DNA of 64,000 nt, from contig JAFDVS010000007.1 of NCBI GenBank assembly GCA_018268935.1, positions 124,001 to 188,000 on the forward strand. The letters are read 5' to 3'. The notes beneath the pieces were generated by a model. It worked only from the letters and a program-made list of their open reading frames with translations, was not told the origin of the DNA and did no database searches. Below are positions 26,461-35,369 of this stretch, piece by piece. Each line of letters starts with the position of its first letter. Position 1 is the stretch's first letter. Source of the DNA: Acidobacteriota bacterium (GTDB lineage: Bacteria; Acidobacteriota; Terriglobia; Bryobacterales; Bryobacteraceae). A program made the translations under genes and the position numbers.

Positions 26461-27840
26461 ATGAGCAGAGAGTCGCGGCGTGCTTTTGTGGGCGCGGTGG
26501 CGGCAGGTACGGCCTTCGGCGCCCAAATAAGGCCGACAGTAACAACGCGGTCGGCAGCGCGGGTGGTGGGCGCGAATGATCGCGTGCGGGTGGGCATGAT
26601 CGGCGTTGGCGGAATGGGAACCGTTCACCTGCGCGCGTTCATGAAGCAGAGCGAGGACGAGAAGGACATCGAGGTAGTGGGCGTAAGCGATGTCTATACC
26701 AAGCGCAAAGAACGGGCGCGGGATATCGCCAGGATTAGCGACAAGCAGGTGCACCACGACTACCGTGACCTGTTGGCTCGCAACGATGTCGATGCGGTGT
26801 TGATTGCGGCGCCCGATCACTGGCACGGACAGATGGCTCTGGACGCGCTGGCCGCAGGCAAAGATGTGTATCTCGAAAAGCCGATGACGCACACGATCGA
26901 AGAAGCGAAGGCGATCGTGGATGCGGTGAAGAAGTACAACCGCGTGCTGCAGGTGGGAAATCAGGGGTTGTCGGCCGCCTCTACGCATCAGTTGAAACAG
27001 TTGATCGACGCCGGTGAGATTGGGCCGCTGCTCTGCGCGCAAGCGACTTCGGCGCGGAATTCGCTGCTGGGGGAGTGGAACTACCGGGTGGAACCGGAGG
27101 GCACTCCGGAAACAATCGACTGGACACGGTGGCTGGGGCCTGCTCCCAAACGGCCATTCGACGCGGACCGTTACTTCCGTTTCCGGAAGTATTGGGACTA
27201 CTCGGGCGGCATCGCCACGGATCTGTTCTTCCATGCGCTGGGGCCGATTCTGTATCCGATGGGTCCGCAGTTCCCGGCCCGCGTGAGCGCGAGCGGCGGG
27301 ATCTACGTGCACAAGGATCGCGAGGTTCCGGACACTTACGCCACGATGATCGAATACCCGGACTTCTATATTGAGATGTCGGGATCGATGGGCAACGCGG
27401 GAATGGGGCGGCATCATCGCCAGGCGATCTACGGGCACAAAGGGACCTTGGTGGTGAACGGCAACGAAGTGCTGCTGTATCCGGAGACGTTCCCTGAACT
27501 GCAGAGCCGGGCGCAACGGGGACAAGCGATTCAGCCGGAGCCGCGCAGCTTTGCGCTGCCTGTTTTGGGGCCGCAACGCGATGCGCGGACACCACACACG
27601 ACGAACTTCTTTGCGTGCGTCCGGTCGCGCAAGCAGCCAAACGCACCGGCGGAGATCGGGCACAAGATCATTGTCGCGATCAAGCTTGGCGTGTTCGCCT
27701 ACCGGGAGGGCAGGACGAAGTGCTTCGACCCGGTGGCGCAAAGGATCGTGGAAAAATCAGCGCCGCGCAAGGAATACAAGGGCGACGGGAAGAATCACAC
27801 GGTGGAAGAACTCGGTTATAAGGCAACGGACGGAGTGTGA
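26461..27840 (+). CDS. Gfo/Idh/MocA-family oxidoreductase, Tat-type leader
   Basis: A 459-residue NAD(P)-dependent dehydrogenase-like protein. An SRESRRAFVGAVAAG leader suggests Tat export. Rossmann features are VRVGMIGVGGMGTVHLRAF, VVGVSDVYTKRK and IAAPDHWHGQMA, and DVYLEKPMTHTIEEA contains the catalytic-type EKP lysine. The start follows the receptor stop by 21 nt and the stop is 1 nt before the next gene, so they form an operon. Related enzymes oxidise sugars at C3 and work with DUF1080 proteins, one of which lies two genes downstream. Confidence 0.87.
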   Translation: MSRESRRAFVGAVAAGTAFGAQIRPTVTTRSAARVVGANDRVRVGMIGVGGMGTVHLRAFMKQSEDEKDIEVVGVSDVYTKRKERARDIARISDKQVHHDYRDLLARNDVDAVLIAAPDHWHGQMALDALAAGKDVYLEKPMTHTIEEAKAIVDAVKKYNRVLQVGNQGLSAASTHQLKQLIDAGEIGPLLCAQATSARNSLLGEWNYRVEPEGTPETIDWTRWLGPAPKRPFDADRYFRFRKYWDYSGGIATDLFFHALGPILYPMGPQFPARVSASGGIYVHKDREVPDTYATMIEYPDFYIEMSGSMGNAGMGRHHRQAIYGHKGTLVVNGNEVLLYPETFPELQSRAQRGQAIQPEPRSFALPVLGPQRDARTPHTTNFFACVRSRKQPNAPAEIGHKIIVAIKLGVFAYREGRTKCFDPVAQRIVEKSAPRKEYKGDGKNHTVEELGYKATDGV

Positions 27841-27841
27841 A

Positions 27842-28963
27842 ATGAAACGAATGCTGGCACTGATGTGCCTTTTGATGACGCCCGCGGCGGCGGCGGAATA
27901 CAAGATCGCGGTGGTGAGCCTGCTGCACGCGCATGTGTGGCTGCACTTGGGAACGATGATGAAGGGGGATCCGGTGAAGCTGGTGGGCGTGTCGGAAACC
28001 CTGCCAGACCTCATCGCGCGTGCCACGCGCGAGGACGTGATCCCGCAGACGCAGAACGTGAAGCGGCCGGGCGTGCCGGAGTCGATGATCTTCGCCGACT
28101 GGAAGAAGATGATCGACGAAACGAAACCGGACATTGTGTGGGCGTTCACTCCCACCAATGAGCACGTCGATGTCGTGCGCTACTGCGCCCCCCGGGGCAT
28201 CCATGTGATCGTGGAGAAGCCGCTGGCCGCAACCTACAAGGAAGCGCTGGAGATTCAGGCGCTGGCGCGGAAACACAAAATCAACGTGATGACGAATTAC
28301 GGGTCAACCTGGCAGGCGTCGTCGTACGCGGTGCGGGAGGCAGTGGAAGCCGGCGAGATCGGCCCTGTATGGCGTGTACATGGCGTGACCGGACACAACG
28401 GCCCGGGAGACCCGCGGAAAAGCTCGTTTGCCGCCTGGCTGGCGGACCCGGTGCAGAATGGAGGCGGAGCACTGATGGACTTCGGCTGCTACCAGGTTTT
28501 GTCTACCTTGAGCATCAAAGGGAAGCCGAAGAGCGTGTATGCCACCGCGCAACATATGAAGCCGGATATGTTTCCGAAGGTGGAAGACCACGCGGTGATC
28601 ATTCTGAACTACACGGACGGCGTGGCGATTCTCGAAGCCAGTTGGGACTTGCCGCCGGCGCCGCGCGCGGGCAACGAGATCTATGGAATGAAAGGCAGCA
28701 TTGTAGGCAATTCGGTGCGCAAGGCGGGCAGCGCGGGCGGTGGAGGCCGGGGATCACAACAGGGGGGAACGCCTATAGAAGTGAAGCCGCTGCCGCCGGA
28801 GCGGGCCGAACCGATCGCCTATATGGTGGACCGGCTGCGCACGAAACAGCCTCTGGATGGTCAGAACGCGCTCGACTTGCACATCGATGTGCAGGAGGTG
28901 CTGGAAGCGGCGAAGATGTCTGTGAAATCGGGCTCGGCCGTGGCCTTGCCGTTGAAGAAGTAG
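27842..28963 (+). CDS. Gfo/Idh/MocA-family oxidoreductase with Sec signal peptide
   Basis: A 373-residue oxidoreductase-like protein. MKRMLALMCLLMTPAAAA is a Sec signal peptide, followed by a Rossmann fold (YKIAVVSLLHAHVW; the glycine motif is altered to SLLHAH), VWAFTPTNEHVDVV and HVIVEKPLAATYKEA. The atypical dinucleotide loop raises the question whether it binds NAD(P) in the usual way. GMKGSIVGNSVRKAG near the C-terminus corresponds to the usual G-x-x-G turn. Start set at 27842, one base after the preceding stop. It belongs to the same sugar operon as its neighbours. Confidence 0.83.
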   Translation: MKRMLALMCLLMTPAAAAEYKIAVVSLLHAHVWLHLGTMMKGDPVKLVGVSETLPDLIARATREDVIPQTQNVKRPGVPESMIFADWKKMIDETKPDIVWAFTPTNEHVDVVRYCAPRGIHVIVEKPLAATYKEALEIQALARKHKINVMTNYGSTWQASSYAVREAVEAGEIGPVWRVHGVTGHNGPGDPRKSSFAAWLADPVQNGGGALMDFGCYQVLSTLSIKGKPKSVYATAQHMKPDMFPKVEDHAVIILNYTDGVAILEASWDLPPAPRAGNEIYGMKGSIVGNSVRKAGSAGGGGRGSQQGGTPIEVKPLPPERAEPIAYMVDRLRTKQPLDGQNALDLHIDVQEVLEAAKMSVKSGSAVALPLKK

Positions 28964-28982
28964 GCGGGAAGGAGAGAAGCAT

Positions 28983-30938
28983 ATGCGCAGATGGGGATTC
29001 GCTTGCCTGCTGGTGCTCGCCGCGGCCTGGTGCCTGCCAAGCGCGGTGGATGATGCAGTCAAAGATTTGCAGTTCCGCCTGGTGAAAGTGGACGGCCCGG
29101 TGCACGATCCGGCGCGTCATACCTACTGGTTTGGGCCGTTCGCCGAGTGTTCCTCCGTGTTGGACATCAACGGTGACGGCAAGCCGGACATCGCCGCGGG
29201 GCGGAACTACTATCTGGCCCCGAACTGGGTCAAGCATGCGGAGTTTCGTGATGGCGCGGCGACCAATGGTCCGGACATCGATGACAACTACGAAGGCACG
29301 ATGGACGTGAACAACGACGGCCGTCCGGACATTCTCAGTTCGGGGTGGATGTTGAAGCAGGGCATCTATTGGTATGAGAATCCGGGCAAGCCGGGTGTGA
29401 AGTGGGCTTCGCACACGATGCATGCGGCCGATGGGTTGGAAGGAATGGTGATCGGAAACCTGGCGGGGCGCGACGGGAAGGACGTGCTGGTGAATTACTT
29501 TGCGCGGCGGCCCGGGCGCGGCCTTATCTGGCTGGAGCACCTCGATCGGGCGCCCTGGTTCCGCGAGCACAAACTCGGGCCCGAAGGAATCGGCGTCAGT
29601 CACGGAAGCGGTATCGGCGACATCAATGGCGATGGGCGCAATGACGTGGTCACTACTTCGGGATGGTTCGAAGCGCCTGCACGGCCTACGGAGGACCCTT
29701 GGATCTGGCATGCAGATTACCAGTTCATGGCCTACGGATCCGATCGTCCGGGCGGCGCGGGTTTGCCGATCCTGATCACGGACGCCAATGGCGATGGGCG
29801 GAACGACATCATCATGGGCTCCGATCACGGTTACGGGTTGGCCTGGTACGAACAGAAAGTGGAAGGCGGCAAGCGAAGTTTTGAGCTGCACTGGATCGAG
29901 ACGGAGTACCCCACCTTCCACACAATGGCGCTGGCTGATCTGGATGGGGACGGAAAGCCGGAACTGATCACAGGGAAACAATTGCTGGCTCACAATGGCG
30001 GTGATGTGGGTGTGCTGGAGCCGTCGTTCGTGTTTTATTACACCATCGACAAGGGGCGCTTTCAGCGGCATATCCTCAGCTACAGCCACTTGGCTCCTCT
30101 GTTCACCAAAACGGATCATAGCGGGCCGCCTCCTCAGGACGTCATCGGGGTAGGCATGCGGTTGAGCGTGGCGGACCTCGACGGGAATGGCAAGCAGGAT
30201 GTCGTGGTGGCATGCCGTAGCGGATTGTACGTGTTCTTCAACCAAGGATTCACGCAACGCACAAGGATGCGCAACCCGCTGCCCGATCGCGATAGCTACC
30301 CAGGCAACGTGAATTGGGAAACCCGCCGGGGCGCGGCGCAGTCGAGCGCAGGATCGGTAGAGCTATTCAATGGACGGGATTTCAGCGGTTGGCAACCGGC
30401 GGCGAATTGGACGATCGAGGACGGAGTATTGACGCTCAAGAACCGCACAGACCGGCAGGAGCACAACGACAACTACCTGTACACGCAGCGCACCTATGGC
30501 GATTTCGTACTGGATCTGGATTTCAAAGTGGAGCCCGGAGTCAACAGCGGGGTCTATCTCCGGACCTCGGACATGAAGGATCCGGTGCAGACCGGAATTG
30601 AGGTTCAGGTGGGGAGTGTAGCACCGGGCCGGCCCTTGGGCAAAGGCAGCGTGGGCGGATTGTATGACCTGGTTGCGCCGCGCGTGAACGCACTGCTACC
30701 AGGCGGCTGGAATCACTACACCATCACCTGCAAGGGACCGCACATTACGGTGGTCCTGAACGGCCAGCAGGTAAGCGAAATGAACCTTGATCTGTGGACC
30801 GAAGTGATGAAGAATCCCGACGGCAGCGCGAATAAATTTACGCGCGCGTTGAAGGATTTTGCCCGCTCGGGCTATATCGGCTTGCAGGATCACGGCACAC
30901 CGGTGTGGTACCGGAATATCAGAATCAGGACACAATGA
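28983..30938 (+). CDS. FG-GAP/VCBS repeat protein fused to a DUF1080 domain
   Basis: Secreted two-part protein of 651 residues. After the signal peptide come FG-GAP/VCBS-type repeats with calcium-loop sequences DINGDGKPD, DVNNDGRPD, DINGDGRND, DANGDGRND, DLDGDGKPE and DLDGNGKQD (about 50-410), forming a beta-propeller. The C-terminal part (about 455-651) is a DUF1080 jellyroll: LFNGRDFSGWQ, WTIEDGVLTLKN, DFKVEPGVNSGVYLR, VGGLYDL, WNHYTITCKGPHITVVLNG and GYIGLQDHG. DUF1080 proteins are reported as 3-keto-glycoside hydrolases or lyases, which fits cooperation with the adjacent Gfo/Idh/MocA enzymes. AAGGAGAG precedes the start. Propeller-plus-DUF1080 in one chain is less common than DUF1080 alone. 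Confidence 0.83.
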   Translation: MRRWGFACLLVLAAAWCLPSAVDDAVKDLQFRLVKVDGPVHDPARHTYWFGPFAECSSVLDINGDGKPDIAAGRNYYLAPNWVKHAEFRDGAATNGPDIDDNYEGTMDVNNDGRPDILSSGWMLKQGIYWYENPGKPGVKWASHTMHAADGLEGMVIGNLAGRDGKDVLVNYFARRPGRGLIWLEHLDRAPWFREHKLGPEGIGVSHGSGIGDINGDGRNDVVTTSGWFEAPARPTEDPWIWHADYQFMAYGSDRPGGAGLPILITDANGDGRNDIIMGSDHGYGLAWYEQKVEGGKRSFELHWIETEYPTFHTMALADLDGDGKPELITGKQLLAHNGGDVGVLEPSFVFYYTIDKGRFQRHILSYSHLAPLFTKTDHSGPPPQDVIGVGMRLSVADLDGNGKQDVVVACRSGLYVFFNQGFTQRTRMRNPLPDRDSYPGNVNWETRRGAAQSSAGSVELFNGRDFSGWQPAANWTIEDGVLTLKNRTDRQEHNDNYLYTQRTYGDFVLDLDFKVEPGVNSGVYLRTSDMKDPVQTGIEVQVGSVAPGRPLGKGSVGGLYDLVAPRVNALLPGGWNHYTITCKGPHITVVLNGQQVSEMNLDLWTEVMKNPDGSANKFTRALKDFARSGYIGLQDHGTPVWYRNIRIRTQ

Positions 30939-31375
30939 AACTCCACCTCTACGTGTTTACGATCTTTCTCGGCGTGATTCTCGCGGTGCATCTGGCGATG
31001 AACGGAAAAGTGGGAAGCGTGATGAACAACGCACGCGTCGGCAATGCGCTGTTCTGGTGCATTGGAGCGGCGACGGCGTGCGCCATCGGTTTGAGTGGAT
31101 GGAGAGACGGGGTATTCGCTCCATTGAAGGATGTGCATCCGGTGCTGTTGACGGCGGGGGCGCTCGGTGCATCGCTGGTGTTTGCCATTGCGTGGCTGAT
31201 GCCGCAGGTGGGCGCCGGGCCGATGATGATCATGCTGCTGGCCGGCCAGATACTGGGCGGGTTGCTGCTGTCGCATTATGGGTGGCTGGGGTCGCCGGTG
31301 GACCGCATCACGCTCGGGAAGCTGGCAGGTGTGGGACTGATGATCGCCGGAGTATTGATTGCCACGCGAAAGTGA
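30935..31375 (+). CDS. Small membrane transporter, DUF606/YdcZ type
   Basis: A 146-residue protein with about five hydrophobic helices (LYVFTIFLGVILAVHLAM, ALFWCIGAATACAIGLSGW, PVLLTAGALGASLVFAIAWL, MMIMLLAGQILGGLLLSHYGW, GKLAGVGLMIAGVLIA). MIMLLAGQ and GVGLMIAGVLI are typical of the DMT-superfamily DUF606 proteins. The ATG at 30935 overlaps the previous stop (ATGA), so it is translationally coupled to the DUF1080 gene. It may move the released sugar or acid across the inner membrane, possibly with a second half-transporter. Confidence 0.75.
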   Translation: MKLHLYVFTIFLGVILAVHLAMNGKVGSVMNNARVGNALFWCIGAATACAIGLSGWRDGVFAPLKDVHPVLLTAGALGASLVFAIAWLMPQVGAGPMMIMLLAGQILGGLLLSHYGWLGSPVDRITLGKLAGVGLMIAGVLIATRK

Positions 31376-31384
31376 GATTGCACG

Positions 31385-32353
31385 ATGCGTACAGTGAAAC
31401 TCGGGAAGTCCGATGTGGTGGTGAGTGCGGCTGCCTTTGGAACGGATCTGATCGGGAGCCGGATTGACCAGGCTACCTCCTTTCAATTGCTGGATGTTTT
31501 TGCGGAAGCAGGGGGAACGTTTGTCGACACCGGCAACATCTATGCCTGCTGGCTGCCGGGGTGCTCGGGCGGAGAGAGCGAATCGACGATTGGTGCGTGG
31601 ATGAAGGAGCGCGGGAATCGGAATCGCATGGTGGTGGCGACGAAACTGGGCTTCGATTATCCGGGATGCGAAGGAAGGTTGAGCGCGGCGGAAATCGAAC
31701 GAGAATGCGAGAAGAGCTTACGGCGTTTGCACACCGACCGGATTGACGTTTACTATGCACACCGCGACGACCCGAACACCCCGCTGGAGGAAACGATGGG
31801 TGCGTTCGCGGCGTTGGTGAAGGCGGGCAACGTGCGCGCCATCGCCGCGAGCAATCTGCGCGTGTGGCGGATTGCGGAGGCCAATACGCTTTGCCAGGAG
31901 CGCGGGTGGCCGCAGTATGTCGCGGTGGAGCAACGGCACACGTATTTCCGTCCACGTCATGGGGCGAGCTTCGGACCACAACTGGCGGTGAATGACGATG
32001 TGCGGGAGTATTGCCGGGCTCGTAACTTGACGCTGATTGCATATTCGATATTGGCGCAGGGAGCCTATACGCGTGGTGACCGGCCAGTGCCGGAGCAATA
32101 TGCGGGTCCGGATGCAGACGAGCGAATGGAAGTGCTCAAAGCCGTGGCGGCGGAGACGGGCGCCACATTGAACCAGGTGATCATTGCCTGGATGAGGCAG
32201 GGGGATCCGCCCATGGTGCCGATTGTGGCCGGGAGCCGCGTGGAACAACTACGCGAGAACCTGGGCGGTCTGGAAGTAGCTCTGTCGGCGGAACAGGTGA
32301 ACCGCCTGACCACGGCAGGCAATCCGGATGTGAAGAAGGCGTGGTTACGCTAG
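31385..32353 (+). CDS. Aldo/keto reductase
   Basis: A 322-residue NADPH-dependent TIM-barrel reductase. The AKR tetrad is visible: Asp in GGTFVDTGNIY, the following Tyr, Lys in VVATKLGFDYPG and His in VYYAHRDDPNTPLEE. IVAGSRVEQLRENL forms the cofactor-binding loop. Its position after the transporter and DUF1080 genes suggests reduction of a keto- or aldose intermediate from the imported sugar. Its TAG stop shares the palindrome CTAG with the stop of the converging ROK gene. Confidence 0.88.
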   Translation: MRTVKLGKSDVVVSAAAFGTDLIGSRIDQATSFQLLDVFAEAGGTFVDTGNIYACWLPGCSGGESESTIGAWMKERGNRNRMVVATKLGFDYPGCEGRLSAAEIERECEKSLRRLHTDRIDVYYAHRDDPNTPLEETMGAFAALVKAGNVRAIAASNLRVWRIAEANTLCQERGWPQYVAVEQRHTYFRPRHGASFGPQLAVNDDVREYCRARNLTLIAYSILAQGAYTRGDRPVPEQYAGPDADERMEVLKAVAAETGATLNQVIIAWMRQGDPPMVPIVAGSRVEQLRENLGGLEVALSAEQVNRLTTAGNPDVKKAWLR

Positions 32354-33432
32354 ACCGCGCGGGCTCTATCGAGGCTGCTGAGCGCGAAGGCATAGGCGCC
32401 AATAGCGATGGCTTCACTGGTTCCGAGACGGGATATGCCAACACCGGTGCGTTGCAGGCCGTCAAAAAGGAGCTTGCGGGAACTCCCCGGGACGGTGATT
32501 TCGGTGGTTTCGCCCCGGAGAAAAACTTCGAGTTCAGCGGGATCCTCAAGATTGAAGGCTTTGGGAATGAGCCTGGGGAGGCGGGTGCCGTCGCGCCAGA
32601 TGTAGCAACTGTTCAATTCGTTGAGGATGGCAGGAAGGAAGTGTGCGTGGGCACTGGCGATGCCTCCGCCAATTACGGCGAGGCCGTCAATCAACGTGAG
32701 AGCCTGACCGAGTGCGTCGCCCGCCACTTCGCCGAGACGGCGGAAAGCTTCGCGAGCGGCGGACTGGTTGCCTTGCTGCCGGCCTTCGGCGATGGCGCAG
32801 ATGTCCTTCGGCTCCGGTGCTTCGGAGAACGGGATACCGGCATTCCCTGCGTAAGCGAGGCGGACTGCGCGAATGGACGCGCCTTCTTCGGCATTCATCG
32901 CCGGATCAAGTTTGTTGCGCAGCAGCCAGACTTCGCCGGCAAGAGAGTTGTCGCCGGTGAACAGTTCGCCGTCGTGGACGATGCCGCCGCCAAAGCCGGT
33001 TCCCAGCGTCAGGCCGAGGAGGTTGCGAAAACGGCGCGGGCTGCCTGCCTGCTCCAGGAGGCGGTTGACATAAGGAAGGAACCCGGAGGCTGCTTCGCCA
33101 TAGGTGAACAGATCACCGTCGTTGCTGATAAAGACCGGCAGTTGGAACGTGTCTTCGAGCATCGGACCGAGAGCGACATTGCGGTAAGCGGGGAGATTCA
33201 CCGGACGGAGGATGACGCCGTTGCGATAGTCCGCCGGGGCCGGAAAGGCAAAGCTGATCGCGGCCGGCGGCGCGGGCAGATCGGCGAGGACACGGCGGAA
33301 CCCGCTGACGATGTTCTCAAGCGATCGGTCGAGTTGGTGGCCGCAGGAGGGAAGGCTGAAGCTGGCGGCGACCGGCTTGTTCCCCTGCATGGCCGAGAAG
33401 ACGAAGTTGGTTCCGCCTGCATCGAGGGTCAT
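32350..33432 (-). CDS. ROK-family sugar kinase
   Basis: Probable cytoplasmic hexose kinase of 360 residues. MTLDAGGTNFVFSAM is the phosphate-1 motif (DxGGTN), FISNDGDLFTYGEA holds the catalytic Asp, LGLTLGTGFGGGIVHDGEL is the phosphate-2 motif and VIGGGIASA the adenosine region. No classic ROK zinc motif (CxCGxxGC) is present; GEVWLLRNKLDPAMNAEEGAS takes its place. The ATG at 33432 is conservative; GTG at 33468 would add MLLDFSQDRRIV, also family-like. It is divergent from deoC by about 80 bp and ends on the aldo/keto reductase stop. Confidence 0.8.
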   Translation of the reverse strand: MTLDAGGTNFVFSAMQGNKPVAASFSLPSCGHQLDRSLENIVSGFRRVLADLPAPPAAISFAFPAPADYRNGVILRPVNLPAYRNVALGPMLEDTFQLPVFISNDGDLFTYGEAASGFLPYVNRLLEQAGSPRRFRNLLGLTLGTGFGGGIVHDGELFTGDNSLAGEVWLLRNKLDPAMNAEEGASIRAVRLAYAGNAGIPFSEAPEPKDICAIAEGRQQGNQSAAREAFRRLGEVAGDALGQALTLIDGLAVIGGGIASAHAHFLPAILNELNSCYIWRDGTRLPRLIPKAFNLEDPAELEVFLRGETTEITVPGSSRKLLFDGLQRTGVGISRLGTSEAIAIGAYAFALSSLDRARAV

Positions 33433-33513
33433 GACGATGCGGCGATCTTGTGAGAAGTCAAGAAGCACGATGTTATATTGACGATGGTAGCGCTTACAGG
33501 TGACAAAAATCCG

Positions 33514-34236
33514 ATGAATTACACGTACGAAGATATTTCCAAAATGATTGACCATTCGCTGCTCAATCCGACGCTGCGAGCGGAGGAGTTGGAGGAGGGC
33601 TGCAAACTGGCCCTGGACTATGACGCGGCGAGCGTCTGCATCCTGCCGTATTATTTGCCGCGCTGCGCGGAGATCCTCAAGGGAAGCCGGGTGAAGGCCA
33701 GCACGACGATCGGATTCCCCCATGGAGGACACACGAGCGCCATCAAACTGGCTGAGGCGAAGCAGGCGCTGGCCGATGGGGGCGAGGAACTCGACATGGT
33801 GGTGAACATCAGCGCCGTGCTGAGCGGGAACTGGAGTTACGTTCGGGAAGATATTCGCGGGGTGATCGAAGTGACGCACGATGCGGGGCAGCGAGTGAAG
33901 GTGATCTTCGAGAACTGCTACCTCAACGATGAGCAGAAGGTGAGACTGTGCGAGATCTGCGGGGAGTTGAATGCGGATTGGGTGAAGACATCGACGGGCT
34001 ATGGAAGTGGCGGGGCCACGGATGCGGATCTGATGCTGATGCGCAAGCATACCCCTGCACATATTCAAGTGAAGGCGGCCGGCGGGATCCGGGATTTGGA
34101 TGCATTGCTGCGAGTGCGGGCATTGGGCGTAACGAGGTCCGGAGCAACGCGGACAGCCAGCATGCTAGAGGAGTGCCGGAAGCGGCTGGGGCTCGCCCCG
34201 GTGCGGGTGGAGGTTACGGCTCCGGCTGGATACTAG
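33514..34236 (+). CDS. deoC: Deoxyribose-phosphate aldolase
   Basis: Class I aldolase of 240 residues that splits 2-deoxyribose-5-phosphate into glyceraldehyde-3-phosphate and acetaldehyde (EC 4.1.2.4). YEDISKMIDHSLLNPTL is the typical opening. GEELDMVVNIS holds the conserved Asp, DWVKTSTGYGSGGATDADL the Schiff-base Lys and HIQVKAAGGIRDLDALL the second catalytic Lys. The ATG at 33514 gives the standard length; ATGs at 33478 and 33484 are possible. In this sugar locus it may act on a non-nucleoside substrate. Confidence 0.9.
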   Translation: MNYTYEDISKMIDHSLLNPTLRAEELEEGCKLALDYDAASVCILPYYLPRCAEILKGSRVKASTTIGFPHGGHTSAIKLAEAKQALADGGEELDMVVNISAVLSGNWSYVREDIRGVIEVTHDAGQRVKVIFENCYLNDEQKVRLCEICGELNADWVKTSTGYGSGGATDADLMLMRKHTPAHIQVKAAGGIRDLDALLRVRALGVTRSGATRTASMLEECRKRLGLAPVRVEVTAPAGY

Positions 34237-35369
34237 GAAATCACCGCAACATCGGCGGCGCAGGGGGCGTGTTTCGTGTCCACAAGATGCAGCGCACCCG
34301 TTTCCGGTTCGATGCGGAAGCATTCGACGCAATCGGCATCCTGGCTCGCGACCAGCAAATACCTGCCGCTTGGAGCGAGGGTGAGGTTCCGGGCATTCGA
34401 ATGAGTGGCCAGGGCGTGGCGGCTTGAAACAGTGAGCTTTCCGTCCTCAGGTGACACGGCGAACACCGCGATGCTTTGGTGGACGCGGCAGATGTAGTAG
34501 TAGTGTGATCCGGTTGCGGAAAGACAGCCCTCGGCCCCCCAGAAGCCGGCTTTACCCAGATTGTCCGGGTGGTTCTCCCCCTCAAAACCTTCCGGGTAGC
34601 AGCCCAGGGTTTGCATCGGAACCAGACCCGCTTCCTCATCCACTGCACATACGACGACCGTACCGTCCAGTTCGCAATTGACATAAGCTACTCGCTGCGA
34701 CGGGTGGAAGTTGATGCCTCGCGGGCCGCATCCTGAGGCAAGCGCCACTTCACCGCGCGGCGTGAGTGTTCCGTTGTCTGTGTCGAGCAGGTATTGATGA
34801 ATTTTGTCCGTGCCCAGATCCATGGCGTATACCAGATTCGTGCGGGGATCGCCGTGTACCCCATGGGGATGAGGTGCGGACTGACGTAGCGCGTGCGGCC
34901 CGGCGCCGGTGTGGACAGGAGCTGCGGTGACCTCGTGAATCACGCCCGTGCCGGGATCAAATGGAAGCACCGAGATGCCACCCTCCCAGTACTTTGTGAC
35001 AAGCAAGAAACGCCCTGTGCGGTCGAATGTCGCACACGTGTTGCCGCGGCCGCCGGTCGATTGAGTACACACTTTCTCCAGCGAGCCATCGGAATGGATG
35101 CGGTAGGACGTGACGAATCCGACACCGGCGGGCACTCCGGTGTGATGGGAAAGCTCGTGGGTCGCGATGAGAAAGCGGCGGTTGGGGTGGATTTCCAGCC
35201 ACGTCGGAGAATCCTGCTCTGTGATCTTGCCGATGGGAGAAAGTGAGCCCGTTTCCTCATCGAACGAAAACGTGAGAATCCCTCGTCCGGGCTGCTTTGA
35301 GCCGACCCAGCCCAGTTGCCCCGGGGCATATCCCGTGTAACAACCAACGAACGCGTATTGCTGTGACAT
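34233..35369 (-). CDS. Lactonase-family beta-propeller (6-phosphogluconolactonase-like)
   Basis: A 378-residue seven-bladed propeller of the YbhE/Pgl type that hydrolyses sugar lactones. Repeating blades are seen: FVGCYTGY, GILTFSFDEETGSLSPIG, WLEIHPNRRFLIATHE, CGPRGINFHPSQRVAYV, ALATHSNARNLTLAPSGRYLLVASQDADCVECFRIEPETGAL. No signal peptide is obvious, so it is cytoplasmic. It would open a lactone produced by a Gfo/Idh/MocA dehydrogenase in this locus. It overlaps the deoC stop by 4 nt, tail to tail. Confidence 0.85.
   Translation of the reverse strand: MSQQYAFVGCYTGYAPGQLGWVGSKQPGRGILTFSFDEETGSLSPIGKITEQDSPTWLEIHPNRRFLIATHELSHHTGVPAGVGFVTSYRIHSDGSLEKVCTQSTGGRGNTCATFDRTGRFLLVTKYWEGGISVLPFDPGTGVIHEVTAAPVHTGAGPHALRQSAPHPHGVHGDPRTNLVYAMDLGTDKIHQYLLDTDNGTLTPRGEVALASGCGPRGINFHPSQRVAYVNCELDGTVVVCAVDEEAGLVPMQTLGCYPEGFEGENHPDNLGKAGFWGAEGCLSATGSHYYYICRVHQSIAVFAVSPEDGKLTVSSRHALATHSNARNLTLAPSGRYLLVASQDADCVECFRIEPETGALHLVDTKHAPCAADVAVIS

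Noticed and set aside
28773..30257. 494-codon minus-strand frame opposite the FG-GAP/DUF1080 gene
   Set aside because: Antisense shadow without motifs; the plus strand carries repeated calcium loops.
32350..34068. Long minus-strand frame making the ROK kinase 572 residues
   Set aside because: The upstream 212 codons overlap deoC and lack ROK similarity; the kinase begins at 33432 or possibly 33468.
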